8,238 nucleotides of DNA. Source: RUG14300 sp964619685. Lineage in GTDB: Bacteria > Bacillota > Clostridia > Christensenellales > CAG-1252. Below, one piece after another: positions 1-7,353 of this stretch. Below the pieces are notes generated by a model that was given only the letters and a program-made list of their open reading frames with translations, had not been told where the DNA came from and did no database searches. The translations under genes were made by a program, and so were the position numbers. Numbering within the stretch: the stretch's first letter is position 1; every line of letters begins with the position of its first letter. The stretch covers positions 1 to 8,238 of the forward strand of contig CAZUET010000085.1 in the NCBI GenBank assembly GCA_964619685.1, in the 5' to 3' direction.

Positions 1-846
1 TTTATTTTTATTATCAGCAAAATCTCTAAGTATCCTATCATTCAGTTTTTTTTCGTCCAATGCAGGCTTTAAGTCTATTTCCAGTTTGAGCTTAGAAATA
101 TCCATTCTGTTGATAAGGCTCGACATTGTCAAGATGACAGGACCGCTTACACCCTCATGGGTAAAAAGCATTTCACCAAACTCGGAAGCAACCTTTTTGC
201 CGTCATTCGTAATAGTTGCTTGAATGTTTCTCAACGATAGTCCTGCAAGTGGCTTTGTATTTTTCGCATACAATGCGGAAAGTGCCGATACGGGCTCAAT
301 AATGGTATGTCCGAAATTCCTTAAAAATCGGTAACCGTCACCGTTTGAACCGGTAGACGGATAGCTTTTACCACCGGAAGCAATTACCACTTTTTCGTCA
401 TTAAAAGTTCCATTATCGGTATATACGATAAATTCACCTTCTACCTTTTTTATATCCTTAACAGTGGTAGAAAATACAAATTTAGCTCCGTTATCTAAGC
501 ATGCTTTATAAAGGCACGCAGTAACATCGCTTGCCTTATCGCTTACAGGAAATACTCGATTACCACGCTCGATTTTGACCTTTAAGCCTAAGCTTTCAAA
601 TAATTCGATAAGATCGGACGGCGAAAAAGTACGGACAGCCCCATATAAAAACTTTGGGTTTGTCGGCACATTGTTAAAAAATTCGCTTATCTCACAAGCA
701 TTGGTAACATTACAGCGTCCTTTACCGGTTATATATATCTTTTTGCCCGCTTTTTCGTTACGCTCTATAACCGTTACCGATGCACCGTTTGAGGATGCTT
801 TATATGCACACATTAAGCCTGCAGCACCCGCTCCGATCACTATCAT
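1..846 (-). CDS. BaiN/HI0933-family FAD-dependent oxidoreductase, 3' end cut off by window edge
   Basis: Flavoprotein of the HI0933/YhiN/BaiN family, usually annotated as NAD(P)/FAD-dependent or aminoacetone-oxidase-like oxidoreductase. One member, BaiN of Clostridium scindens, reduces bile-acid intermediates, but most members have no proven substrate and none can be assigned here. My translation gives 282 residues with no stop up to base 1. The family is normally about 400 residues, so roughly 120 C-terminal residues are missing. Visible motifs are the dinucleotide-binding GAGAAG at residues 5-10, the ribose-binding acidic residue E28 in VIER, the family motif GKGRCNVTN at 41-49, the second FAD-contact stretch ASGGKSYPSTGSNGDG at 156-171, and FTHEGVSGP at 228-236. 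The start is the ATG at 846-844, preceded by AAGGAG at 858-853 with a 6-base spacer. It lies 71 bases after ftsY, in the same direction, behind a probable terminator hairpin. The protein is likely cytosolic, as no signal peptide or membrane segment is seen. Confidence 0.9.
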   Translation of the reverse strand, partial: MIVIGAGAAGLMCAYKASSNGASVTVIERNEKAGKKIYITGKGRCNVTNACEISEFFNNVPTNPKFLYGAVRTFSPSDLIELFESLGLKVKIERGNRVFPVSDKASDVTACLYKACLDNGAKFVFSTTVKDIKKVEGEFIVYTDNGTFNDEKVVIASGGKSYPSTGSNGDGYRFLRNFGHTIIEPVSALSALYAKNTKPLAGLSLRNIQATITNDGKKVASEFGEMLFTHEGVSGPVILTMSSLINRMDISKLKLEIDLKPALDEKKLNDRILRDFADNKNK

Positions 847-862
847 ATAATACTCCTTACTC

Positions 863-893
863 AAAAACAGCGGAAATCATTGGTATCCGCTGT
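863..893 (-). terminator. probable intrinsic terminator or attenuator after ftsY
   Basis: Read on the minus strand, ACAGCGGA (893-886) pairs perfectly with TCCGCTGT (874-867) to form an 8-bp stem with an 11-base loop. The stem is followed at once by four further T residues (866-863), then GAG. This stem plus T-run fits a Rho-independent terminator closing the smc-ftsY transcript. The T-run is short and the stem only moderately GC-rich, so termination may be incomplete. The structure ends only four bases before the AAGGAG ribosome binding site of the next gene, so it could also act as a leader attenuator for that gene. Confidence 0.6.
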
Positions 894-917
894 GACGAGA
901 GTCAACCCCTCGAATGG

Positions 918-1814
918 TTATTCAAAAATTCCTTTGACGAAATCATCTGCATCAAATGGCAAGAGATCCTCTTTTTGCTCTCCAACTCCAACATACAAAA
1001 CGGGTATCTCTTTTTCGGCACAAATAGCAACAACTATTCCACCCTTAGATGTTCCGTCAAGCTTAGTTAGAATGATACCGTCAATATCGATAAATTCGTC
1101 AAAAATATCCACTTGATTAACTGCATTTTGACCTGTAGACGCATCAAGAACAATAAATGTTCTATAATCAGCTTCGGGATAATTACGCTCTACAACACGG
1201 TTTATCTTTGCCAATTCGTCCATTAGGTTTTTCTTAACATGAAGTCTACCTGCTGTGTCAATTAAAAGCACATCGGTTCCCTTTGCCTTTGCACTCATTA
1301 TTGCGTCATACACTACAGCGGCAGCATCTGCACCCTCTTCGTGACGAATTACTCTTACTTTGCTCCTGTCGCCCCATTCTTGAAGCTGTTCACCTGCTGC
1401 AGCTCTAAAGGTATCTGCACCAGCTAAAACAACAGACTTACCTTGCTTAGTGAAGTAGTTTGCAAGCTTACCTATTGCAGTTGTTTTACCAACTCCGTTT
1501 ACACCAGCTACAAGTATACACAAGGGATAACTATAAGGCTCGATCTCAAAATCAATCTTATCCTTTATAAGTCGCATAAACTCGCTCTTAGCTTGTTCGG
1601 GAGAGGTAAGTCGCTTTTGATAAGCGACATCTCTCAGCTCGTCGATAAGCTCTGCAGATGCTATTGCACCTATATCGGCGGTCAATAGCACCTCTTCGAG
1701 GTTATCATAAAAGTCATCGTCGAGTGCTTTACCCTTGAATGCCTCGTATAGCTTTTTGGAAATATTTTCCTTAGTTTTTCTTAGTCCTTCTGCAATTTTA
1801 GAGAAAAATCCCAT
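918..1814 (-). CDS. ftsY: FtsY, signal recognition particle receptor GTPase
   Basis: Bacterial SRP receptor. It docks the SRP (Ffh plus 4.5S RNA) with its ribosome-nascent chain at the membrane and the SecYEG translocon, and the two GTPases activate each other. The 298-residue protein has an amphipathic, lysine-rich N-terminus (about 1-28, starting MGFFSKIAEGL) that suits membrane association, a four-helix N domain (about 29-90) and a GTPase G domain (about 95-298). Visible motifs are the P-loop GVNGVGKTT at 104-112, DTFRAAA at 134-140 (insertion box), DTAGR at 186-190 (G3), TKLDG at 250-254 (G4) and GVGE at 276-279 with DLLPF at 283-287. The long acidic A domain of enterobacterial FtsY is absent, as is usual in Gram-positive lineages. 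The ATG shares its A with the smc TAA stop (TAATG). Its GGAGG ribosome binding site (1829-1825, 10-base spacer) lies inside the last smc codons, suggesting translational coupling. Confidence 0.97.
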   Translation of the reverse strand: MGFFSKIAEGLRKTKENISKKLYEAFKGKALDDDFYDNLEEVLLTADIGAIASAELIDELRDVAYQKRLTSPEQAKSEFMRLIKDKIDFEIEPYSYPLCILVAGVNGVGKTTAIGKLANYFTKQGKSVVLAGADTFRAAAGEQLQEWGDRSKVRVIRHEEGADAAAVVYDAIMSAKAKGTDVLLIDTAGRLHVKKNLMDELAKINRVVERNYPEADYRTFIVLDASTGQNAVNQVDIFDEFIDIDGIILTKLDGTSKGGIVVAICAEKEIPVLYVGVGEQKEDLLPFDADDFVKGIFE

Positions 1815-4800
1815 TATTCATTATCCTCCGACATTTTTTGTGCCTCGGACATGGATACAGATACTATATTAGATATACCCGGCCTCATCATGGTTACACC
1901 GTATAGAATGTCGGCATTTTCCATAGTCGGCTTCTTGTGGGTAATTACCAAGAATCTTGCTATCTTAGAGAACTCTCTTAGGTACTTAGCAAATCTTACA
2001 CAGTTAGATTCGTCAAGTGCAGATTCGACCTCGTCGAGAATAACGAACGGAGAGCTTCTATATCTCAATATTGCAAATATGATAGCGATCGCTGTCAAAG
2101 TCTGTTCGCCACCGCTCAATAGCGACAATGACTTCTTACTCTTACCGGGAAGCTGAACAGCAATATCTACACCGTCATCCTCGTCATCCTCTTCTTGAGG
2201 TACAAGAACAAGCTCAGCCTTACCGCCACCGAATAGATCGGTAAAGGTCTGCTGGAAGTAATCACCGATTGCGGTGAATGCTACGCTGAACTTCTTATCA
2301 ATCTCTTGTGAAATGGTTTCAAGTAGATTTTCGGTATCTTCCTTAGCCTTTTGAGCATCAAGAAGATTAGCTGACAATACCTCAAATTCGGCATTCTTAA
2401 TCTTGAAGCTTTCCTCTGCATTAAGGTTAACGTTACCCATTCTGTTTTTGAGTGCATTTAACTTACTCAATTCGCTATTGGTCTTACTATGCTCGTAATC
2501 TTCTCTCTTATAAGGAAGTGCGGTTTCATAGGTCAAACCATAGTTGTTATAAATGGTTTCGGTCCACTTAACGACCTCGTTATCCATATTTTCAAGTCTT
2601 GTATGACTTGTAGCAAGATCTTTAGATGCTTGAACGATACGCTCATTAAAGTTATCGGAATCCAAATTCAAGCTTGTCCTTAGCTTAATGATTTCTTCCT
2701 TTCTTAAATTGAACTGAGCAATACTTTGGTTGATCTCTTCAATCTTATTATTCTCTTCTTCGCTCATAATGGGCGCCGGAGCATTCTTTTCAAGGTTGAT
2801 AATGAGATTTGTTTGGTTCTCGATATCCTTAACATAAGAATCAGCAAGACCGTCCTTTTCGTTTATAGAATGAGTGATTCTTTCGAGATTAGCCTCTAAT
2901 TGTTTTTGTTGCTCCTTCAAAGCGGAAATTGCAACCTCACAAGCCTTGAGCTTATCGGCAAAATCGTTAAAATCAATCTGTTTCTCGGCAAGTGCCTTTT
3001 TCTTACTTTCGATAAGTGTATCGATATTACTTCTATCGCTTGATGCTTCGCCACTCTTTGTCTTAGCCTCATTGATCTCATTGAATTTAGCCTCTAATCT
3101 CTTTTCGAGAATAGCCAACGAAACTTGAGTTTCACGCAAAACCTTTTCGGAAACCTCTATTCTTTGGGAATAGTTATTTCTCTCCGTTACGCATACACTT
3201 TCCTCTGTATTATACTTTTCAAGCAATGTACGAGATCTTTCGAGATTATCGTTAATATCGTTAATTTGTTTATCGATACCATGATAATATTTTTCTAAAT
3301 TATCGAATTTAGTCTTAAATGCGTCGTATTCTTGTCTTGCCTTACTAAGTGCTTGCTCTGTACCGCTCTTATTGTCACCACCCGAAATGGCACCCGAAAT
3401 ATCGAAGTATTCACCGTTTAGGGTAACCATTTTAAACATACGAGGATATAAATTCCTTAGTTCACTCGCAGTATTAAAGTTGTCAACTACTACAATCTTA
3501 CCTAAAAGCTGGGTATAGATATCGTCATATTTTTTATCATACTCGATAAGATCGCAGGCTAAACCGATGACCCCTCTATGATTAAGTGCAGATTGATAGG
3601 ACCTTGCAAGTCTTTCACCCTGTATATCGCACAACGGATATGTAGTAAGTCTACCTATATGCAATGATTTTGCATAGTCAAGTATAATCTTAGAGCCTTC
3701 TCTATTTTCGGTAACGATGTTATTAACACTACCACCTAAGCATGCGGAGATAGCCTCATAATACTTTTCATCCACCTTATATAGATCGCCTACCGCACCC
3801 AAAACATAGCGTGAAAAGGCTTGATCGGTCTTTGCTCTGTCCAAAACGGCACGAGTAACTCTATTATAACCACGCTCTTCCTTTAATCTTGCGGTTAAAG
3901 CTTCTACATTGTGCTTTTTATAAGCGACCTGCTCTATCATGGAGTTATACTCTTGAGCGGTCTTATTCTTTTCGATTCTCAATTCATTAACCTTCGGAAC
4001 CGATACACGTCTTTCGTTATTAGCAATATCCTTATTTCTACGAATATCATCAAGACGCTCAATCAAGGTATCCAGTTTTGCCCTATCCTGTGCAATCGAC
4101 TGGGTGGCTTCGGCAATTGATTTCTTATTTGATTCGATAGTTTCTTTCAAAACATCGATAGTTGCCGATGCACTTGCTTCAAGCGATTTTAAAACGCTAA
4201 TATCCTCTACACCCGATAAACGTTTATCGCTATATGTATCGATTTCGCTTTGAAGTGCTTTAATATCGCCTTCGACCATGTCATATTCTGCTTGAACCTC
4301 AGCTCTTTCAAGCTCTTTTTCGACCAAAGAATTTTTAGTTTGTTCAAGCTCCTTAGCGGATTCTGCTTGTTGTGCCTTCAATTTTTCAATATCAGCATAA
4401 ACATTATCCTGCTCGTTTTGAATACGCTTTAATGTGTCTTTAGCATTATTAAATGTATTTTCGTATTGTTGATACTCGCTGTTACGCTTAACAGAACGAA
4501 CACTAAGCTCCTGTCTAAGATTATAGGAACGGTCAATCTCTTCGTCAATCGTCTTAGTTTCGTCATCGAGCTTTGACAACTTACGCTTGACCTCGCTCAA
4601 GCCTTGCTCTTGCTTTTCAAGATATTCGCTTTTTGCATCTATATCAGCTTGAATCTTAGCCTTATCCTTATCCAAGCTTTCTTGAATGTGGATAAAATAG
4701 TTCAATTCAAGGTCCTTAATCTGATTAGTAACCTCGATATATCTATTGGCTTTTTCAACCTCTTCGGCAAGTGTTTTTAAATCTGCCTCATAATAGTCAT

Positions 4801-5407
4801 GAGTCATCTGAAGATTTGCAAGATTAATAGCTATACCATCGAGCTTTTTAATAGTATCTCTCTTGGTTGCCTTATTATTGGATACACCTGCAGCCTCATC
4901 GAATATCTTACGCCTATCCTGTGATTTCGATATGATAATATCCGAAATACGACCTTGTCCAACAATGGAAAATCCGTCTTTACCTGCACCGGTATCACGG
5001 AATAATGCCATAATTTCGCTTCTTCTACACGGTTTACCATTGAAATAATAGATATTATCTCCCTTATTTCTAAAGATTTTACGGCCGATACTGAATTCAT
5101 CGCCCGAATAGTTAAATACCTTTTGTCCATTTTCCCTCGAGGGGTTGTCAAAATACAAGACAACCTCGGCAAAGTTCATTGGCTTTACCTTTTCCGAACC
5201 GGAAAAAATAACATCACGCATGTTTGAGCCACGAATCTGCTTAGCACTTGATTCGCCCAATACCCACCTGATGGCGTCACTGATATTACTCTTACCGCAT
5301 CCGTTAGGACCTACGATACCGACAAAGTTTTGGTTCTCGTCAATATCAATCACGGTATGATCCGAAAAGGATTTAAAGCCATGAATCTCAATCCTTTTTA
5401 AACTCAT
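1814..5407 (-). CDS. smc: Smc, chromosome segregation/condensation ATPase
   Basis: Structural maintenance of chromosomes protein. As a dimer with the ScpA kleisin and ScpB it organises and separates newly replicated origins by DNA loop extrusion. From the chosen ATG it has 1197 residues, a normal length for bacterial Smc. The order is: N-terminal ATPase half with Walker A GPNGCGKS at 33-40 and the R-loop region around 51-70; an ascending charged coiled coil from about 175 to 510; a hinge at about 515-680 ending in the glycine-rich SGAISGG; a descending coiled coil to about 1030; then the C-terminal head with ABC signature LSGGEQ at 1097-1102, Walker B FVILDE at 1121-1126, D-loop SALDE at 1129-1133 and the switch histidine H1157 in ITHKK. 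An in-frame TTG at 5428 would add seven residues, but the GGAGG lies inside that extension, so the ATG at 5407 is preferred. The gene has its own promoter and overlaps ftsY by one base. No frameshift or missing catalytic residue is seen. Confidence 0.98.
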   Translation of the reverse strand: MSLKRIEIHGFKSFSDHTVIDIDENQNFVGIVGPNGCGKSNISDAIRWVLGESSAKQIRGSNMRDVIFSGSEKVKPMNFAEVVLYFDNPSRENGQKVFNYSGDEFSIGRKIFRNKGDNIYYFNGKPCRRSEIMALFRDTGAGKDGFSIVGQGRISDIIISKSQDRRKIFDEAAGVSNNKATKRDTIKKLDGIAINLANLQMTHDYYEADLKTLAEEVEKANRYIEVTNQIKDLELNYFIHIQESLDKDKAKIQADIDAKSEYLEKQEQGLSEVKRKLSKLDDETKTIDEEIDRSYNLRQELSVRSVKRNSEYQQYENTFNNAKDTLKRIQNEQDNVYADIEKLKAQQAESAKELEQTKNSLVEKELERAEVQAEYDMVEGDIKALQSEIDTYSDKRLSGVEDISVLKSLEASASATIDVLKETIESNKKSIAEATQSIAQDRAKLDTLIERLDDIRRNKDIANNERRVSVPKVNELRIEKNKTAQEYNSMIEQVAYKKHNVEALTARLKEERGYNRVTRAVLDRAKTDQAFSRYVLGAVGDLYKVDEKYYEAISACLGGSVNNIVTENREGSKIILDYAKSLHIGRLTTYPLCDIQGERLARSYQSALNHRGVIGLACDLIEYDKKYDDIYTQLLGKIVVVDNFNTASELRNLYPRMFKMVTLNGEYFDISGAISGGDNKSGTEQALSKARQEYDAFKTKFDNLEKYYHGIDKQINDINDNLERSRTLLEKYNTEESVCVTERNNYSQRIEVSEKVLRETQVSLAILEKRLEAKFNEINEAKTKSGEASSDRSNIDTLIESKKKALAEKQIDFNDFADKLKACEVAISALKEQQKQLEANLERITHSINEKDGLADSYVKDIENQTNLIINLEKNAPAPIMSEEENNKIEEINQSIAQFNLRKEEIIKLRTSLNLDSDNFNERIVQASKDLATSHTRLENMDNEVVKWTETIYNNYGLTYETALPYKREDYEHSKTNSELSKLNALKNRMGNVNLNAEESFKIKNAEFEVLSANLLDAQKAKEDTENLLETISQEIDKKFSVAFTAIGDYFQQTFTDLFGGGKAELVLVPQEEDDEDDGVDIAVQLPGKSKKSLSLLSGGEQTLTAIAIIFAILRYRSSPFVILDEVESALDESNCVRFAKYLREFSKIARFLVITHKKPTMENADILYGVTMMRPGISNIVSVSMSEAQKMSEDNE

Positions 5408-5419
5408 CGAATTACCTCC
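5408..5419 (-). promoter_or_regulatory. smc ribosome binding site (decides the start codon)
   Basis: GGAGG at 5419-5415 on the minus strand is followed by a 7-base spacer (TAATTCG) and the ATG at 5407-5405. It is a strong, well-spaced Shine-Dalgarno sequence. It rules against the upstream in-frame TTG at 5428, because initiation there would place this site inside the coding sequence with no comparable signal further upstream. The protein starting at the ATG (MSLKRIEIHGFKSF) also matches the usual Smc N-terminus. Confidence 0.9.
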
Positions 5420-5448
5420 GAATAACAAATTTTCTTCCTTTAATTATT

Positions 5449-5477
5449 ATTATAGAACAAAAAATCAAAAATCTCAA
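5449..5477 (-). promoter_or_regulatory. sigma-A/sigma-70-type promoter for smc-ftsY
   Basis: On the minus strand the -35 box TTGAGA (5477-5472, five of six consensus bases) is separated by exactly 17 bases from the perfect -10 box TATAAT (5454-5449). The spacer is T-rich. The expected transcription start is near 5442, giving a leader of about 35 bases before the smc ATG that contains only the ribosome binding site. The promoter sits in the only sizeable gap between the rnc cluster and smc, a 134-base AT-rich stretch (5408-5541). No convincing intrinsic terminator for the upstream methyltransferase gene is visible there, so read-through from plsX-rnc may add to smc expression. The assignment rests on sequence match and position. 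Confidence 0.8.
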
Positions 5478-5541
5478 CATCTAAACATCAGCATTTTAAA
5501 TACATTTTATACATATTTGAATAGATATTTAGATTCTAAGG

Positions 5542-6705
5542 TTAATTGTTCTTCCTTAGTACCGCAACCTTAAGATATAGTGCTTCTTCTTCCAAAATAT
5601 TCGAAGCATGGTCGGGAGCTTGTATGAAAAGCTCTAAAAGACTTACATCGGAACCCGACTCTATCGCACTATCCCTTAGCATACTCATAAACAAATCAAT
5701 GGTTAAATGATGTGAACAGCTACATGTAAACAGTATTCCATTCTTATTGAGTAGCTTTAAAGCACAAATATTGATGTCCTTATATCCCGCATAACCGCTT
5801 TTAACGGTATCCTTACTCTTAATGAAAGCCGGCGGATCAAGACAGATGAGATCAAACTTTCTTCCCTCTGCTCTTAACGAACGCAGTCTTTCAAAGACAT
5901 CAACGCATTCTGTATCTATATTCAAGCCGTTAAGCTTGGCATTCTCTTTAATGGCGTCTACAGCAAGCTGACTTATATCGAGAGCCAAGACTGATTTAGC
6001 ACCGCCCTTTGCGGCATTTAGAGCAAAGCCTCCAATATTCGAGAAACAATCAAGAACAACCAAGTCCTTTGCGTACTCGCCAAATCTCTTACGGTTTTTC
6101 TTTTGATCGAGAAAATATCCTGTTTTTTGCCCTGTTGCGATAAAAACATTAAGTTTTAGTCCATTTTCTTCTATCTCGACCTTTTCGGGAAGGCTCTTAT
6201 AAACCTCACCGCACCTTTTTTCCAACCCTTCTTTAATGCGTGAAGGCGAATCGCTTCTTTCGTAAATACAAATAGGATCTAAGATTTCCACAAGCATTTG
6301 AACTATGCTTTCACGCATAAGCTCCATACCCAAGCACATTATTTGGATAGACAATGCCTTATCATATTTATCTACGATAAGTCCCGGTAATCCGTCGCTT
6401 TCGGCAAAAACCAATCTTGACGATGAAGAAAAGCCGAGCAGTTCCCTTTTATGTATAGATTCTTGTAATCTATTCTTAAAAAAATCATAATCAAAGGTTT
6501 CATCCTTTCTTGAAATGATCCTAACAAGAATCTTAGATAAATGATTGATAAAACCATATCCAACAAGCTTATCGTCATGAGATATTACTTTACAAATAGA
6601 CCCGTTTTTATCCTTACCGCTTATCTTTTCAACCTCGTTTGCATATATCCAAGGATGATTTAGGGCTCTTTTTTCTTTTCCTTGTTTTAATTTTACTACA
6701 TACAT
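5542..6705 (-). CDS. rlmI: RlmI-family (COG1092-type) class I SAM-dependent 23S rRNA cytosine-C5 methyltransferase
   Basis: Resembles RlmI, which uses S-adenosylmethionine to methylate C5 of one cytosine (C1962 in E. coli numbering) of 23S rRNA. The protein has 387 residues, the expected length. An N-terminal PUA RNA-binding domain spans about 1-70 (the HPWIYANEVEKISG region, then VGYGFIN and SKILVRI). Next come the linker motif LPGLIVDKYD at 106-115 and the family motif TGQKTGYFLDQ at 191-201. The Rossmann methyltransferase domain follows, with SAM-binding motif I LDCFSNIGGFAL at 218-229, motif II LDIS at 242-245, motif IV LDPPAF at 289-294 and motif VI TCSCSHH at 327-333. C330 aligns with the conserved, presumed catalytic Cys; C328 is an extra one. 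Motif IV lacks the second cysteine of RsmB-type enzymes, as in RlmI. The ATG at 6705 lies inside the end of rnc (10-base overlap), with GGAG about 11 bases upstream, suggesting coupling. The exact target base is inferred from the family. Confidence 0.88.
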   Translation of the reverse strand: MYVVKLKQGKEKRALNHPWIYANEVEKISGKDKNGSICKVISHDDKLVGYGFINHLSKILVRIISRKDETFDYDFFKNRLQESIHKRELLGFSSSSRLVFAESDGLPGLIVDKYDKALSIQIMCLGMELMRESIVQMLVEILDPICIYERSDSPSRIKEGLEKRCGEVYKSLPEKVEIEENGLKLNVFIATGQKTGYFLDQKKNRKRFGEYAKDLVVLDCFSNIGGFALNAAKGGAKSVLALDISQLAVDAIKENAKLNGLNIDTECVDVFERLRSLRAEGRKFDLICLDPPAFIKSKDTVKSGYAGYKDINICALKLLNKNGILFTCSCSHHLTIDLFMSMLRDSAIESGSDVSLLELFIQAPDHASNILEEEALYLKVAVLRKNN

Positions 6706-7352
6706 TTTTTAATCTTCTCCAATGCGACGCTTGAGGCTTCTTGTTGAGCTTCCTTTTTGGTATCACCCTCACCGTATCCGTATTTTACCTCATCAATATA
6801 GACAGTAGAATAGAAATGTTGTCTATGAGGCTCACCACTCTTATCGTCATCGAAACGGACTTTGAGTTGATGCTTGGCAGCATACTCATAGAGTTTAGAT
6901 TTAAAATCCTTAGTCTCGGCAACAGGTTTAGTATTACAAATAAATCTTAAAACAAATTTGCGTGCGTTTTCGATACCGCCGTCGATATATATTGCACCAA
7001 GCACCGACTCCACAAAATCGGACTTGAACTTATCGCTGATATCATGCTTATTGACATTAAAAACATTGATACAATTAACCAATCCAATATCATCATATAT
7101 CTTAGCTAAGGGCCATTTACTGACCATTTCAGACCTTTTCTTGGTTGCTACGCCCTCTTCCATATCGGGATCGAGATCATATAAATACTCTGCAACCAAA
7201 AAATCAAGTAAGGAATCGCCAAGATATTCAAGTAATTGGTTATTACTATCCGCCGATACAGACGGATGAGTCAAGGACTTGATAAATAAAGCCTTATTTT
7301 TAAAATTATAACCTATTTTCTTTTGTAACTGCTCTAAATGATCGAAATTCAT
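6696..7352 (-). CDS. rnc: RNase III, double-strand-specific ribonuclease
   Basis: Endonuclease that cuts double-stranded RNA, chiefly the 30S rRNA precursor stems, and some mRNAs. The 218-residue protein has an N-terminal nuclease domain (about 1-145) and a C-terminal dsRNA-binding domain (about 148-216, with the GEPHRQHF region and GEGDTKKEAQQEAS at 194-207). The signature loop reads NNQLLEYLGDS. Metal-site residues E42, D46, D112 and E115 are present, as is the equivalent of E. coli E65 (E66). The usual first Glu and Arg of the NERLEFLGD motif are replaced by Q39 and L40. The ATG at 7352 is chosen because it starts with the usual MNFDHLEQLQKKIGY-like N-terminus and lies one base after the plsX stop; its only Shine-Dalgarno is a weak GGAAA. 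An in-frame TTG at 7364 would overlap plsX and has no better site. It probably relies on coupling to plsX translation. Confidence 0.95.
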   Translation of the reverse strand: MNFDHLEQLQKKIGYNFKNKALFIKSLTHPSVSADSNNQLLEYLGDSLLDFLVAEYLYDLDPDMEEGVATKKRSEMVSKWPLAKIYDDIGLVNCINVFNVNKHDISDKFKSDFVESVLGAIYIDGGIENARKFVLRFICNTKPVAETKDFKSKLYEYAAKHQLKVRFDDDKSGEPHRQHFYSTVYIDEVKYGYGEGDTKKEAQQEASSVALEKIKKCM

Positions 7353-7353
7353 A

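Noticed and set aside
876..905. Possible promoter for the flavoprotein gene: TTGACT at 905-900 on the minus strand with AATGAT at 881-876
   Set aside because: The -35 is good, but the -10 matches only four of six bases with an 18-base spacer and lies within the terminator hairpin. Too weak to list as a feature.
575..1116. Several overlapping plus-strand open frames of 78 to 96 codons
   Set aside because: They lie antisense to the flavoprotein and ftsY genes, look low in information, and overlap one another across the terminator hairpin. They are shadows of the minus-strand genes.
4831..5172. 113-codon open frame on the minus strand inside smc
   Set aside because: It is an out-of-frame shadow of the Smc head domain, with no recognisable family and no reason to be expressed.
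5408..5428. Seven-residue N-terminal extension of Smc from an in-frame TTG at 5428
   Set aside because: The strong GGAGG lies within this extension and is correctly spaced for the ATG at 5407, where Smc homology begins.
5529..5539. Palindrome TTAGATTCTAA just downstream of the methyltransferase gene stop, considered as its terminator
   Set aside because: The stem is only five AT-rich pairs with a one-base centre and no T-run directly after it, so it is unlikely to terminate transcription.
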